Shown here one piece after another: positions 44,650-57,160 of a DNA stretch of 64,000 nt (positions are counted from its first letter, which is position 1; each line of letters begins with the position of its first letter). The stretch is from Isoetes taiwanensis. Lineage: Eukaryota; Streptophyta; Lycopodiopsida; Isoetales; Isoetaceae. The position numbers and the translations under genes are program-made. The notes under the pieces are model-generated. The model was not told the origin of the DNA. It made no database searches and was given only the letters and a program-made list of their open reading frames with translations. The stretch is taken from the NCBI GenBank assembly GCA_021234155.1, contig JAJEKV010000075.1, positions 310,001 to 374,000 on the forward strand. Direction: 5' to 3'.

Positions 44650-46490
44650 CTAATGAAATTATTAGAATTTTTTTTAGAAATCTTAAGGGAACCTAAGCTA
44701 ATGGTTACGAATCACATGAAATCTTAAACTCCGTTACACTCCTTGAATCAGTTTGATGATGGTAACATTTTTCTCTTCTTTGGTAAAGGGATTTAGATTC
44801 TTTTGGTGTTGTCTCACAAATTAAAGGAAAGTAACGTTCGATTCAATGAAAATAACCAATTGTTAGAGGCTTGGAATCAAATTTGATGGTGATTGCAAGA
44901 AGGAGCTAAGATGGGATGTCAACTGAGCCTTGGATGGGATTATGGTCCCACCAAAGAAATTCAGGTTGAAGCTACAATATAGTTGTATAGTGAAGCTTGG
45001 TGTGTTGTCGAATGGCAAAACAAGGGGATGTATTCTTCGCCATGCGTCATTCACATGCATTCTACTGCAAATGTGAAAGTTCTTAAGCATCTTCTACAGC
45101 GATATGTTATTGATCACAATGCGGTCGTGACTTGCTAGAATGGATGAGCTGGAGACAATTGGTAATGACAATTGAAGAAAGTATTATCAAATTTCTTGAA
45201 AATTTGACCATTGATGTATGTTCAGGAAGTTCTCTATGGTAGAGATGCTTGAAAAGCATTCATTGCATGCTCCAGATTGCAATGTTGTTTTGTTTGCTTT
45301 TTTTTATCTTACAATCTCAATATCTAAGACATGTGATGCTTTTCTCACATTTCAAAGTGGTATGATTAGTCAATGTAGTTTGTTGTTCTTTTCTACGGCA
45401 TGCTAAAGACAATGTACATCAAACTACAATGTTTAGGCATTATGGACCAACTTGAATAGGCAATGAATTGGTCTTATACAGTCCTTAAAGCTTAAGTGGA
45501 ATGTTTTGCATTAGCTACCTTTCGCAGAGGGGCAACTTCACACAATTTGAACTTCACAATACAAGCCATGCTACGTGCTTGGAGGATCGCCATCATGGTG
45601 GCCATTTAGTGGCTAGGTGTTTAGGTTGGCGTGTCTTGTGTTTAAAACCCACTGGGCACCACTAGATGAAGAAGCGGGACGAGTGCAAGTCTCATCATGT
45701 GTAGTGTGCAATGAGACTGAAGTGGGTGAGTGTAAGTCTCATCATGTGTGGCATGTGTTTGAATATGGGTTGTCATATATCTTAGAAAGGATGTTGCCAG
45801 TGAGGTATGATGTTAAGACTACATTGAACTAACTTCCACTATTTTCATGAATTGACCGACACATGCAATCCCGACACATGCAATCCCTACAGGCGACTTC
45901 ATACCAAGCTAGTTTGGCCTTACATTTGACTTTAGGATTGACTTTGATACTTGGAATTAATTTTGACAGATAGGCATTTGTCTATGACTTTGACTTAGAC
46001 TTTTCTTTCCATTTTTGGAGTTGGTTGCATATAGTCGACTATGGACATTCCCTATATCAATCTTGTTCATTTGGGATTTTCCGATGTGGAAAAAATGTTT
46101 TTGGATTTTTTGTTAAGTGATTTCGCTAAGGTTTTACGGAATTTGGCAGCAGGAAAAGATTCCAGATTTTCCAAAAATCGGAGAAATTTTTTCCTTTGAG
46201 ATTTTGAGATTTGGAGTTTCCGATCTTTTCGACTGCTTTTTTTTTGCTCAATTGCAGATGGCAAGGGGATTGCATGCCACGATGCCTCGCCGTATAGTGA
46301 TTTTGGACTCCTAAGCTGAAGGTTTTTCGGCCAAGTATTCGGGCATCGGATTGCTCTTGCACTTTGACACATTCTTAGCTGGATATCGCATTAGATTGAT
46401 GCACTTTGTCTGGTGTTCTGCTTGATACTTCCAAAGTCTTCCACAGATTGATTAAACTGATTTTGTTTAGGTAAGTAGAATAGAATAGAG
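44650..46490. other. Non-coding stretch with small duplications
   Basis: GTGTAAGTCTCATCATGTGT-type units repeat at 45680-45750. No reading frame with family features. (TAGAA)n remnants near 46477-46490. Confidence 0.4.
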
Positions 46491-46494
46491 GTAA

Positions 46495-46596
46495 GTGGAT
46501 GATAATTAAGAAAGTTTGTGGTACAGTTATATTTATGCTGTCATTGTGGATGATAATTAAGAAAGTTTGTGGTACAGTTATATTTATGCTATCATT
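46495..46596. repeat. Exact-length tandem duplication, 51 bp x 2
   Basis: GTGGATGATAATTAAGAAAG...CATT at 46495-46545 and 46546-46596, with one difference (GCTGTC/GCTATC). Confidence 0.95.
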
Positions 46597-46984
46597 GTTG
46601 TTGCGATGTGCCACCTTTTAGAGATTGTGTACCGTGAGCTCTAAGAGAGCCCTTTGTTAGAAATAATGAACATCTTAATCTCAAGGCCAGTACAGATAAA
46701 CTCCAGTACGAGTTTTTGCAAATCATTGGTAAGATCTCTCTACATTCCATTTGCTATTTAAATATGGAAACACATGACAAAATATCGTCAAGCATAAATC
46801 TAAGCACTGTGTTCCTAAATTTAGGTATAAGTAATCCTCCTGGTGGCTTTCACTCATATAGTCTCCAGATTATAGTTTAGAATGTATATGTTTCAACAAA
46901 TACGATGGATATTGTCTCTACTGTTTTAAATTTTGCTCTCCATATTGTAGGTTAGAGCTTACATTTAAGTCCATTTTTCTACAA

Positions 46985-47110
46985 CTGTATGTGTCATATT
47001 CTGATTCTTTTTTTCCTTACAAGCAAACTCTCAAGCTGTGGAAGTCCAATGATTTTAAACAATAATTTGGCCTCTTCCTTTCCAAGTTGTAATCCTTGGT
47101 TTATTTATTT
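46985..47110. repeat. Dispersed repeat (partner at 50315-50465)
   Basis: Shares GATTCTTTTTTTCCTTACAAGC (diverged), CTGTGGAAGTC, AAACAATAATTTGGCCTCTT and CCAAGTTGTAA with the partner, which has an extra piece of about 35 bases. Confidence 0.7.
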
Positions 47111-47159
47111 TTTAGTTGTCTGTGCATGCATTGTTCAAGATTACAACAAATTTTGTCTC

Positions 47160-47275
47160 TATTGTCCTGGTAGTAATACGCCTGCTGCTCTCTCTCTTTG
47201 TACTTGGGTCCCATAGGCTAGTTGGTCTCCGTGGACGATAAAATCATATTCTATTCTATTCTATTCTAAATTTTG
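47160..47275 (+). mobile_element. LINE 3' end with ATTCT tail
   Basis: CTTGGGTCCCATAGG, then GTTGGTCTCCGTGGACGATA and AAATCATATTCTATTCTATTC. It matches the two minus-strand tails at 43.4 and 44.6 kb. Strongly 5'-truncated. Confidence 0.6.
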
Positions 47276-50200
47276 ATCTTCATATTGCAGGTTAGAGCAC
47301 TCTGAACTGTTCGGAATAAGAGATCTTGCCAATAATGGAATGCAAAGCCTGACCAAGAGATGGACGGTAAGTAATAGACGTTTGATTGGTTTTTTATTCC
47401 CATATTTGTTGTAAATTAGTTCAGGATTTCTTGCCTTTTACAACTAATTTTGTTGACACCTGTTTGAAGCAAGAGCTAGAGGTTTTCTTATGGCACTTTG
47501 TTTTGCTTCTATCTCATGTAGATTTGTTTTCTCATCTTTGTTTTCAGCATGTAGGTCAAACATATTCTTCTTGCTTACAATTAGATATCTACTCAAGCAT
47601 GAAATAAAAGGTATATCATACATTAGAACACACCATTGTGTGCTTCTTTTTTATTCACATTGTCGTCAGAATGTGGAATCATCATAAAGCTTTTATTATC
47701 ATGTTAAATCAGGGTTATGTGACATATTGAACCTATCAAATAGTTTTTAAATGGCGGTCAAGATTTGCTATTGGTGTTAAAAGGTGGAGCTTGCCATGCT
47801 AATACATCCACCCGTTCTCATTTGTCTGAGTTCTGGATGTTAGCTTGCTTTATGTTCTATGCATGTATGTTTGATGATATGGTTCTCTTTGCAAATCGTT
47901 GACTGTATGTGAAACATGTGCAGGATTCTCGTACGTCCAGATCTATATAAAACATCCCATATTTTAAGCTCTTCAATGCCCTTCTTTTCTTCAACCTATT
48001 GCAATCACTAAATCCAAGTAATAAAATGTTTTAGGGAGGTTATCTTGCATATCCTACTTTTATGTTTATGTAGTTATTTGTAGCTTCATATATTTTGTTG
48101 TACACAATTCCGTAGTAAAGATCATAAACTAGAATTGGCACCAAGTTAGTGAGCTACATGGAATGTAAAGAAAGAATAAAAGGTAAACTGAAGATTTTCA
48201 GATGATTTAGGATATAGTTGCAAGGTGTGGATTTGTGAATGCGCCAGATAGTTTTCAATAGAATAGAATAGAATAGATAGTTTTCAATAGAAGGGAACGT
48301 TGCAAGTGTATCCGGAGTTGTTTAGCTACAAGAGAAACTACTTCTATCTTCTTAATTGCTCTCACCAATTATTATTTATCATGAAAAAGTCAACCAATAA
48401 AATTCAAGGCTTAAATTTTCGTTGCTCCACATTTGGCACTTCTTTTGCAAGAATGGGACATATTTGGCATGCCTTCTTCGTCCATGTAGTCCAATGTAAG
48501 GTAAATCCCAGATTGCAAGTGAGGCTGGCTTTATTTGTTCTCATCTTTTTGGATTACTTATGTTATATAAGCATTATAATATAATTTTTATGCTGTAGGT
48601 AGCGCATCCTATGACAAAATGGATAGCTGAGGAGGATTTGCCAGCTTTTCAAGTTTTTGTGCGCATGGAAGTTTTCTTTGCGGCAGATGCCTGGTCCATT
48701 TACATGATATATTGAGCATAGAATTGTCTTCACAGAAATGCAACCATTTATGTGATGTAACCCATTCTCATTCCTTATCTCACATGAACTCTAGAGGATG
48801 TCGTTTTCAAAAAGATAGTGCCCTTAGGGAAGCATATAGAACTTGCAAATGTACCTGTTTGCAAGATATGGAACTACGAAACTTTTAATACAAGTTCTAT
48901 TGGTAAAGTATTCAAGTAATCTAGAATTTAGTATATACTACTGAGAATATCACATTGACAATAGAAAGAAACACAATTACAAGTCCCAATTGTTAGAATC
49001 CAAAAAATGCTCTTGAAGGTTGATGTGCAAAAATATCTTATCTAAAATTGTTCAATCCTTTGTAATGACTTAAACTTCTAATGTCTTGGCTTAATTGTCT
49101 CTTGCTATGCAACAAAAACGTCGTTGTTAATAATGTAAGAGCTTCCTCTATTGTAATATACAAAAGTCTATAGCACCATTGCTCATGAGTCCTTAGAAAA
49201 CATTGTATGATAAACTTTTATTTGCTCAAAGAGAGAGCCACATTTTTGTACATCACAAACTACTTTGGAGGATGTTGTTGGAGGTATGTTGTTGGAGGTC
49301 GTTCGTTGCAATTGGGAGCAACGACCCAAAACACAAAAAAGAACAAATCATAGATTTTTCAAAGGAGCAACAACACAACTAAGATATAAGTGCATCAACA
49401 CAACTAAGGTCCAAAAAAGTACTTGGGGGCACATTTAAATTTGTCTTAGATAACCACTTCTACAATTCCATTGTCTAACGCCTGCTAACTAACGATGCAC
49501 TTGTTAATTGCATCTTGATAGATACTTGGTGCGGATTATTCTATTCTATTACATGTATTACATGTTAGAATTTTATAAGGATTTGCATTGCCTACTTTTC
49601 AAACGCTCTTGCCAGTGTGATGAGGTCATATTTGCACAAACATTGCAGAAAAAAAAATAACACTTTTTATAAAACCCTCACAATCCCATAAAACCCTTGC
49701 ACAGGCCGACCAGCGCTCAATCAGGGCAAGGACGGATGCATGCGTTCAAGGTTCAAGATACTTATTATGGATCACACCAATGAACCATACATTTTATATC
49801 CCTGAAAACCTTATTTAAAGCTTCTCAATCAATTCATGGTCTCCCAATCTGTAATCCATCCAGAATTGCTATATAATCCACAATCAAACTGTTAGCAATG
49901 ACAAAAGATCTCTATTTGAAACAAACATACAATATGAGTTACATGGATAACTCAGATTGGCCAAGCTTTAGTTCACCAAAACCAGAGCTAGCTTAAGATG
50001 CAATAACCAATGTATGATAGTTCACCACCCAATCGAGTCATTCGGTGCTAAGAATTGGCAGAATTATAGCAAGGCCTGACAATCAGCTTCCACTGGTAGC
50101 TCCTCCCTCGAGCTAGCAGCCCTCAATATAAGACACCAAGAGTTAGGCTCTAGGATAGTAACAGGCTATTGAATAAGAACAGCAGAAGCTCTAGGAAAAA

Positions 50201-50314
50201 AGTAATGGCTTTCTTAGAATCAGATTCAAGAGTGAATGTGTAGAGCAGTCTTCTTTGACCCCCTATCACTCTTCCGGCCATATCTCTCTTATTCTGATGA
50301 GTCACGGAAAGTGC
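47276..50314. other. Non-coding stretch
   Basis: No gene recognised. Short (AATAG)n at 48257-48282 and ATTCT repeat at 49539-49552 may mark more LINE ends. Possible exon-like frames (for example 48300-48584) lack family features. Confidence 0.4.
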
Positions 50315-50880
50315 CATCCTATGTGTCAGATTGTGATTCTTTTTTTCTTTGCAAGCAAACCCTCAAACTGTGGAAGTCTGCAGTGATATTGAGAACTTAA
50401 CAGACATTTCTCTAAACAATAATTTGGCCTCTTCCTTTTCAAGTTGTAACGCTTGGTCTATTTGATTTTCCAATTGTTCCAATAAATTGCAGGTACATAT
50501 CAGGCAGTTCCTTTGCTTCATTGGCAGAACCTTAGGCAGAACAAGTTCAAGAGAAGGAAAAACAATGTCCCATTTTGTATTACGTGCATGAGTTAAAAAA
50601 AATATATAATTTTCTGGCCCAAGGCCAACCAATCAACAAATGGTACTTAAAAAACATACAATGTTTTCTTCAAGGCCTATGGAAAACAGTGTTCCATTTT
50701 GTATTACATGCATGAGTTAAAATATATAATTCTTTGGCCTTATTCCAACAACAAAACCACCTCTCCACTTATTTGCAAATCATTTACAAACAAGAAAGGG
50801 CTTCTTTTATACTTCCCTATTACCAAGCTTCAAACTCATTTGGTAGATGTCTATCCAATGTTGTAATAACACACGCTAAG
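50315..50880. repeat. Dispersed repeats (partners at 46985-47110 and 54665-54800)
   Basis: 50315-50465 matches 46985-47110. 50560-50620 and 50690-50735 are a local duplication (CCATTTTGTATTACGTGCATG / CATTTTGTATTACATGCATG, then GAGTTAAAA). 50755-50880 matches 54665-54800 (TTGCAAATCATTTACAAA, CAATGTTGTAATAACA). Confidence 0.65.
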
Positions 50881-51590
50881 TAGAAAAGTAAATTTACAGC
50901 CTTATCACTCATATATAATTCAGTATCCTTTTTTGTTTGACAATATTTATTTGAATCTAATTTGTTTGAAGCATCCTGGTGCTGACACATAAGTCAAACA
51001 TACCTGTTCGCATCTTATTTTGTTTGATGTATTTTGTTTGAACATGCTCTCTGCTTGACACGTGTTCTGCCTCCACTTCTGATTTATACTCCATATTTAG
51101 ATACGCCTTTATGGCGGGGAATATACATTTATGGCGGGTACCCAAAACTTTAAGGGGCAGATGATTTATTGCTCTGTAAACAATCCAAGCTCTGCTCGGC
51201 TCTAATCCATGGGTGCAAATATTCTTATCCTGGTTTTGGTGATTCCATCGCGGTGAATACTTTCCCATGGAATCACAGACCCTTCGGGAACGGGATCCGT
51301 TCCAGTGGCCCCGTTATTCGTATCTGACACCCAACAAGCGTACCTTCTGATGGATTCCAGCCATCTGTCTGTAGGGTCCATCTTGGCCGTCCATTTTATA
51401 CCTTCCGGCAGAATCACATCCGCAAAATACTGCCGGATGGAATCACTGCCCTTTTATTCCACGAGACAGAATCACCATTTGGAATATCCCAAGAAAAATC
51501 AAATTTTTTACGTCCTTTTCTTGTTGGAGGTTTTTCAGCCAGTGCCGTGCCGGCTATGGTGGCCGGCTCCGGGCGATCTTCCTTCTTTTC

Positions 51591-51881
51591 TTGTTATCTT
51601 CTACAGATCCGGAATGGTGGCTATGGCGGAAAACATTTCGTGCTTCATTTTTAAGGATTTGGGTCTTCTTAGGAAGCGCGTACCTTTCCCCAATTTCTTT
51701 TTCACCCATGGGAGGAGGAATGAGTCCGGCAGATAATATATGGGCAGCAGCAGGCCTTCAATCTCCGATGATGCGAGAGTTAACAGAGCTTGCGCTCATC
51801 GATCTAATTAAACCGGCTCAGGGCTGCATCATTCGCTTCATTTTCGAGCCCAACCATCCAATCCGCCAACGGACTTGTTAG
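51591..51881 (+). CDS. ORF inside the Mutator-like element (possible captured sequence)
   Basis: Overlapping frames at 51305-51736 and 51591-51881. The second ends GGGMSPADNIWAAAGLQSPM, then ELTELALIDLIKPAQGCIIR. The helix-rich stretch looks protein-like, but I recognise no family and no start context supports translation. It may be a gene piece picked up by the element (Pack-MULE) or chance. Confidence 0.2.
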   Translation: MLSSTDPEWWLWRKTFRASFLRIWVFLGSAYLSPISFSPMGGGMSPADNIWAAAGLQSPMMRELTELALIDLIKPAQGCIIRFIFEPNHPIRQRTC

Positions 51882-52734
51882 CGCCAGGCATTGCCTCATG
51901 GGCTCCGATTTTGGCTTTAGCTCGTCATGGCATCTGCCTCCATAGCCATGCCATGCCATCTGCCTCCATAGCCATGGCACACAGCACCTTATTCTCTCTC
52001 TTCCTCTTCTTCGCCCCTATTTTCTTTTTTCACGCTTCCTCACGCTTGCTTCATCCCCCTGACGTCCCTTTTTCTAGCCATTACCGCGTAAATTGGGGAC
52101 ATGATCATGTTTGAGATTTTCTTTTTGCGGATCTATTTGATTATTTAGGTCTTGCTGGACTTTTTTCTAAGCTTGATGATCAGTTACAGGGTTTTCTGCC
52201 GGTCTTGTAGTTCCGGAGGCAATTAGCTCTTCCAATGCCATACCTGATCTGTGTCAGGGTTTTCTGTCGGTCTTGTAGTTGCATTTTATGTAAGTTCTTG
52301 CTGTGATATAAGCATTACTGTTCTATAGCGAAATTTTAACTACAAATAGCCTCTTTCTGTCCACGTTATTGTTTTATAGCAAAATCACAAGCAATGGGTT
52401 ATTTTGTCACATTCCTGGATCTGCACACTCGTTCTGAGCAAAATACCTTGTTCTTGCTTGAAAATACCTTGTTCCTTGTTTTTTTTTCTTGCTTTAAAGC
52501 GGCCATGGCATTGCCAATATTGGCAAGGGGTTCAAATTCCCATCCATAAAAATTCTGGGCAGTGCATAGAATAACAATGGACAGGCACACAAAAAATGGA
52601 GTAGCACAAGTTTATATTTTCTTCCAATTCAATCCACCCTGCTTGCTTTTGCAAGCAAATGTAGCAAGCAAATGTAAGTTATACCTTGAGAATCTGCCGC
52701 TCATCTGCATAAATTGAAAATGGCAAACATTGGG

Positions 52735-53100
52735 CTTCTCCAGGTGATTCCTTCCCGAAGAATAGTACGCGGTGATTCTACGGAGGAGAATATTATCGCA
52801 GTGATTCCACGGGGGAGAATATTTACGTGGTGATTCCACGGGGGAGAATATTATCGTACGCGGTGATTCCACGGGGGAGAATATTACGGTATGCGGTGAT
52901 TCCACCCCGCAGGATCAATTCCATGTGATTCTGCCCAGCGGGATATCATCTACAAGATTCTGTGCCGTGGAATCACTGGCGGGTGATTCCATCCGGCAGA
53001 ATCAAGGAAATTGATTCCATCGCGTGGAATAATTACGTGGTGATTCCGTCCGACGGTATTCTACCGTTGTGATTCCGCGGGGAAGTATAAAATGGATGGT
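52735..53100. repeat. Subterminal TGATTCCACGGGGGAGAATA repeats
   Basis: At least eight GTGATTCC/GGAATCAC units spaced 25-45 bases apart, three near-identical (52795-52895), in the right arm of the Mutator-like element. Confidence 0.8.
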
Positions 53101-53231
53101 CGTACTGTCAGGTACGGATAACGGGGCCTCCGAAACGGATCCCGTCCCGGAGGGTCTGTGATTCCACGGGAAAGTATTCACCGCAATGGAATCACCAAAA
53201 CCAGGTAAGAATATTTGCACCCCTAATCCAT

Positions 53232-54660
53232 TGTAAGAAATTGTGGCGCAAAATCGTACGGATTCGAAAAGGAAGCAAGGGCAAAAAAATAGATGAGCAA
53301 CAACTGCCCCTGCCATAGCTAAACCAAAACAGAGGATTCTTTTTACTCTGGCGAAGAAAAAACAACCGCTCTAAGGCCAGATTTAAGCCATAGCAGGGTG
53401 ATAAAAGAAAGCTTTTTATAGTTTTGGTATTCCTTCAACCCATACGAAGATTTCAGAGAATTCATAATAGAAATGATCGCACAAAAAGAATTTGGCCAAG
53501 ATGGAGCTACGTGATTTATTGCTTTGTTTTCTGTCTCTCGATTCACTGAAGTATCAGAATTTGATCATCGCTACAAGATAATTTCTCTTGCTTTATAACT
53601 ATGGACTTCAAGCCAGGGAAACTGAATCCTTGCTGTTTGTCATTCTTAACGTCTCAGAATCACTCGGGCTTTATCCACGTCTATATAACTAGAAGCTATT
53701 TTAGCTAATCTCTGCATTCAATCCAAGAACAGGAATTTACCTTGGTTTACCTTGTGCAGTCTGATAAAGCAGTGATTTAGTCGACGTTGATGTCTTTTAC
53801 CTCGCTTCTTAAACCTTGGATTTCCAGCCACGAACACAATCGAGCCCGAAATTTTAGAAAAAATTTCCTAGCTGCATGGTGATGGAAATTCCGTCCTTGC
53901 TGCTCCTTTTCAGCTCCTTCGCAGATGCCATAGCCGAGCTTTCTTCGCTTTTGCAAGGGGTAATGGTCTAATTCTGCCATAGCTAGAGCTCAGGGTGGAG
54001 CTTAGTACCAAATGACACTAGGTTTTTGTTATTTGCCCCTCGTCACTACAAGAGCCCTATACTTCAATCCAGCAGTTAGAAGGGCTGGCATTTCTCATAA
54101 AAATTTAACCTTTCAAATATTTGAAAGAAATAGACGTCACAACATTGGTTTGAACTACCTAATTTTTTTATATTAGAAATGGAGGTTCTACCTATTTGCT
54201 TCCAGGAAGAATTGGTGCCTTGGAAAATGCTGAGACGCTAAGACATAGATCCTTCAACCTTAGCTTTTTTTTACAGTGAGCATATTTTCTTCCCCATCTT
54301 GCTTGCTAACCCTATCTTCCCTAGTGCTAGATCCAGGAAGAAAAGGCCGATGGCTTCAGTAATCGCTACTTTTCCTTCTAGATATTACTTTTGGTCTGTA
54401 AAAACCACATTCTGCAATTTCTGCTTGCAGCATGTACTGTGTATATGTTTTTCATTGTTAATCTTATTATAAAGAATTGTAAAATTCTTATAAATGAAAC
54501 TCATCTACATAATTGTTAACATCAAATTCGGATACAATCTTGAGGATATAAGGTAATTTGGGCCATTTTTCCTTCAACATCGTTCATGACATTTCTATAT
54601 TGCACCAAGGTCAATATTGCACCAAGTATCTTCTACATAGAGCCGCCGCGATAAATTTCT
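53232..54660. other. Non-coding stretch
   Basis: No gene or transposon border identified; short ORFs only. Confidence 0.4.
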
Positions 54661-54664
54661 TGTA

Positions 54665-54837
54665 ATATAAACAAAACTCCTTTTCCACTTATTGCAAATC
54701 ATTTACAAATGCAAAGGGCTTTCTATGCTTTCGTATTATCAAACTTCAAACTGATACTTTTGTAGGTATTCCATGTTGTAATGACATGCTCTTCAAGTTG
54801 TTTGCTAAAGCCCGGCAACGCCGGGCACCATAACTAG
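54665..54837 (+). mobile_element. Helitron 3' end
   Basis: The hairpin GCCCGGC-AAC-GCCGGGC (54810-54826) is followed by ACCATAACTAG with T next, the Helitron 3' terminus. The stem equals that at 18152-18168, so both belong to one family. The 130 bases before it match 50755-50880, which lacks the hairpin. The 5' end was not found. Confidence 0.65.
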
Positions 54838-54839
54838 TA

Positions 54840-55750
54840 TAAGTTGATAAAGTTCCTATATATGGCTATGACTTTGTATTTAACTTTCAATTTGGAGTTG
54901 ACTTTTGCGTTTGGAGTTCTTTTTAATGGGCTAGCCCCTACAGTCTACTATCTACATTTCCTGAAATAAATAGAGCCATTTGCAGAATCTCAATGAATAC
55001 AAGTCTAACTATACAATATCTCAAATTTAGCGTAGGAACTTTGCACTATACAGTCGGCCATATACAGTCCTTAAATAACAAGAGACTTGTATATCTAATA
55101 ACATATATAACTATGTTAGAAATATGCTTTTAGAATATTCCTATTTGATGCTTTCTTAGGTTTCTGAGGAAAAAAATAGGGCTTTAAAAGAAAATATAAG
55201 AAAAAGAGCAAAAAAAAGGAGAGATGGATTTAGCGGGCGCCCTATATTGCCGCAGGATTTGGCAACGCTGCATCCCAGAGCCACCGCCATCGCCGGAGCA
55301 GGGTAACATTCTGGCTATGGCAATGTTTCTACTTAGGTTCTTCTAGATAGAATATAGCCCTTTGTCCAGACATATATCTCCGGCGATGTTTCTACTTAGA
55401 ACATTATGGCTATGGCGCCATTACTAAACCGGGCTATTCTGGCCATGGCTGAGATAAACGGTCGAGATCCAGCTTGCTAACCACACACACACTTGTCATA
55501 CAGGTTCATCAGATTTATGCTTCCATGATCATTTGCACATCTTTTGGCTTGCCTACCATACTACCTTGCTCCCATTTCTTGCAAAAACGCATGTTGCCAA
55601 CCATTCTTCCATATTGGCAACCATGAAGAACTTTTGAGAACTCATATGAAGAGCTAGAGGCTGGGGGACCAATCTATCCTTTTTTGTTTGGCATGATGCT
55701 GCCGCATTTTGACAGCAAAGATGAGCCATGCAAATAATGTGCACATTTTG
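54840..55750. other. Non-coding stretch
   Basis: No gene seen. GGCGATGTTTCTACTTAG and AATGTTTCTACTTAGG form a small duplication near 55322-55395. Confidence 0.35.
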
Positions 55751-55759
55751 GCTAACATT

Positions 55760-56990
55760 TGACTAGTACATGTGTGCATGAGCTAAAAGTTTGAAGACTT
55801 CCATCTTTGAAGAGTCCAAGGTGACACCTATGATGAAGAACAAGGGAAGGACATTCATTGGACATCATACAAGTATGACAAGGAGGTTGAGATTCAAGCA
55901 AGAAGAATTGAGCTTAAAGTTGAAGGCCCTTTTGCTAGAGTTTGGAAGACCCCTCAAGATTCATTGGTATGTGGCTAGATCCAAGTTATTTTGGCATGAA
56001 TCCTATTTCCCAAAGACTTCCTTCATGTTCCCACCATCTTGATCCTATCCATGAAACACCCTTCATGCTTCATAATTCCTATCTCCATGCCCCATCACCA
56101 TATTCCCTAGCCAAAGTTGGAAAAAAGTCTTTTTTCCAATCAAAGCACATCACACACCCATCATTCATCCATTATCTTGAGAAAATGCAAAAATCTTCAT
56201 CAAATTTGGCTATTCCTATGGTCCAAGAGAATTTTCTCTCTCGAAAAGTAAAACTAGAGAGAGAGAGTGCACATTTTTTCCAAACAATTTTGAAGAAACA
56301 AATTGTCCAAGTCATTGTATAAAGTTCTAATGTGTATGTGCACAAGTGCCAAACATGATGCCAAATCATCCACGTCATCTTCAAAATGTCGAATATCATC
56401 CACATCATCACCCAACTACACCCACATCACCATACACGTGTCATCCACCTCCTCACCACTTCACAAAAAGTTTTGACTAAAAAAAAAAATCATTTTGCCA
56501 CCTTGCTTGACACATCATCACCTCATTGTGCCATGTCATCACCGATTTGCCACATCACTCCATAAACTTTCCACCTCATCAAAATTAGCCTCATTTTTAG
56601 CCAAAAATCAAGATGCTCTTTGTTGCAAAAAAATCTCCTATCTTGTAGAGCATCAAAAAAGATTCAATGTGGAAAAAAGAATTTTTGAAAAAGACCTTGT
56701 TACAACCCTCATATTCCATTTCTTGGGATTCGTGCCAAATTTGGGAAAATAAATCCTATCTACTCCCCTTGGCCTAGTCACTCACTCTTTCCCCCAATCA
56801 CTCACTCACTCGATACTGAGAATAAATCGCATAAGGTTTGCTGGGGTCTCCCTTTTCTTGATTTGGGAAAGCACTTCTAACTCAAAATTTAAGTTTTTTC
56901 TTTGCAATCTTTTTGCGTAGATTGGTTGTCTGAAGCAACCTGGAGGTTTTAAACCACTGAGGTTGAAGGTTTGCCAAGAACCCTCAACAA
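55760..56990. other. Repeat-like region with CATC-rich tract
   Basis: 56370-56600 is dense in CCACATCATCACC-type words. 56765-56815 has CACTCACTC repeats. Frames at 55791-56322 resemble protein in composition, but no family is recognised; an LTR-type repeat is possible. Confidence 0.3.
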
Positions 56991-57160
56991 TGACTACATC
57001 TAATATTTACTCTTATGCTTAGGCAGGTTGCTTCACTCGGTGGGTCTCTGCTTATCCGCTGAGATTTTATTCCTGTCTCTGCATTTATACTTGTATTTGA
57101 CTCTTTGATTGAATAAAGTCTGACGTCCTTCAACAAAAAAAATAACTACATCTAAGATTT
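56991..57160 (+). mobile_element. Short retroposed insert with A-tail and target duplication
   Basis: An insert of about 134 bases has AATAAA near its end (TTGAATAAAGTCTGACGTCC) and finishes in CAACAAAAAAAA. It is flanked by GACTACATCTAATATTTA (56991-57008) and AACTACATCTAAGATTTA (57143-57160), which differ by two bases. The pattern fits target-primed reverse transcription of a short 3' fragment. Confidence 0.5.

Larger units (their letters stand above)
51202..53231. mobile_element. Mutator-like element with 9-bp target duplication
   Basis: Element 51211-53222 flanked by a perfect 9-bp duplication CTAATCCAT (51202-51210 and 53223-53231). Ends are GGGTGCAAATATTCTTA and its complement. Inverted repeats run more than 120 bases (51211-51335 against 53222-53100), and matching resumes further in after an insertion on the left. 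Long inverted repeats plus a 9-bp duplication define MULEs. No MURA-type transposase is present, so it is non-autonomous. GATTCC/GGAATC words repeat throughout the ends. Confidence 0.8.
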
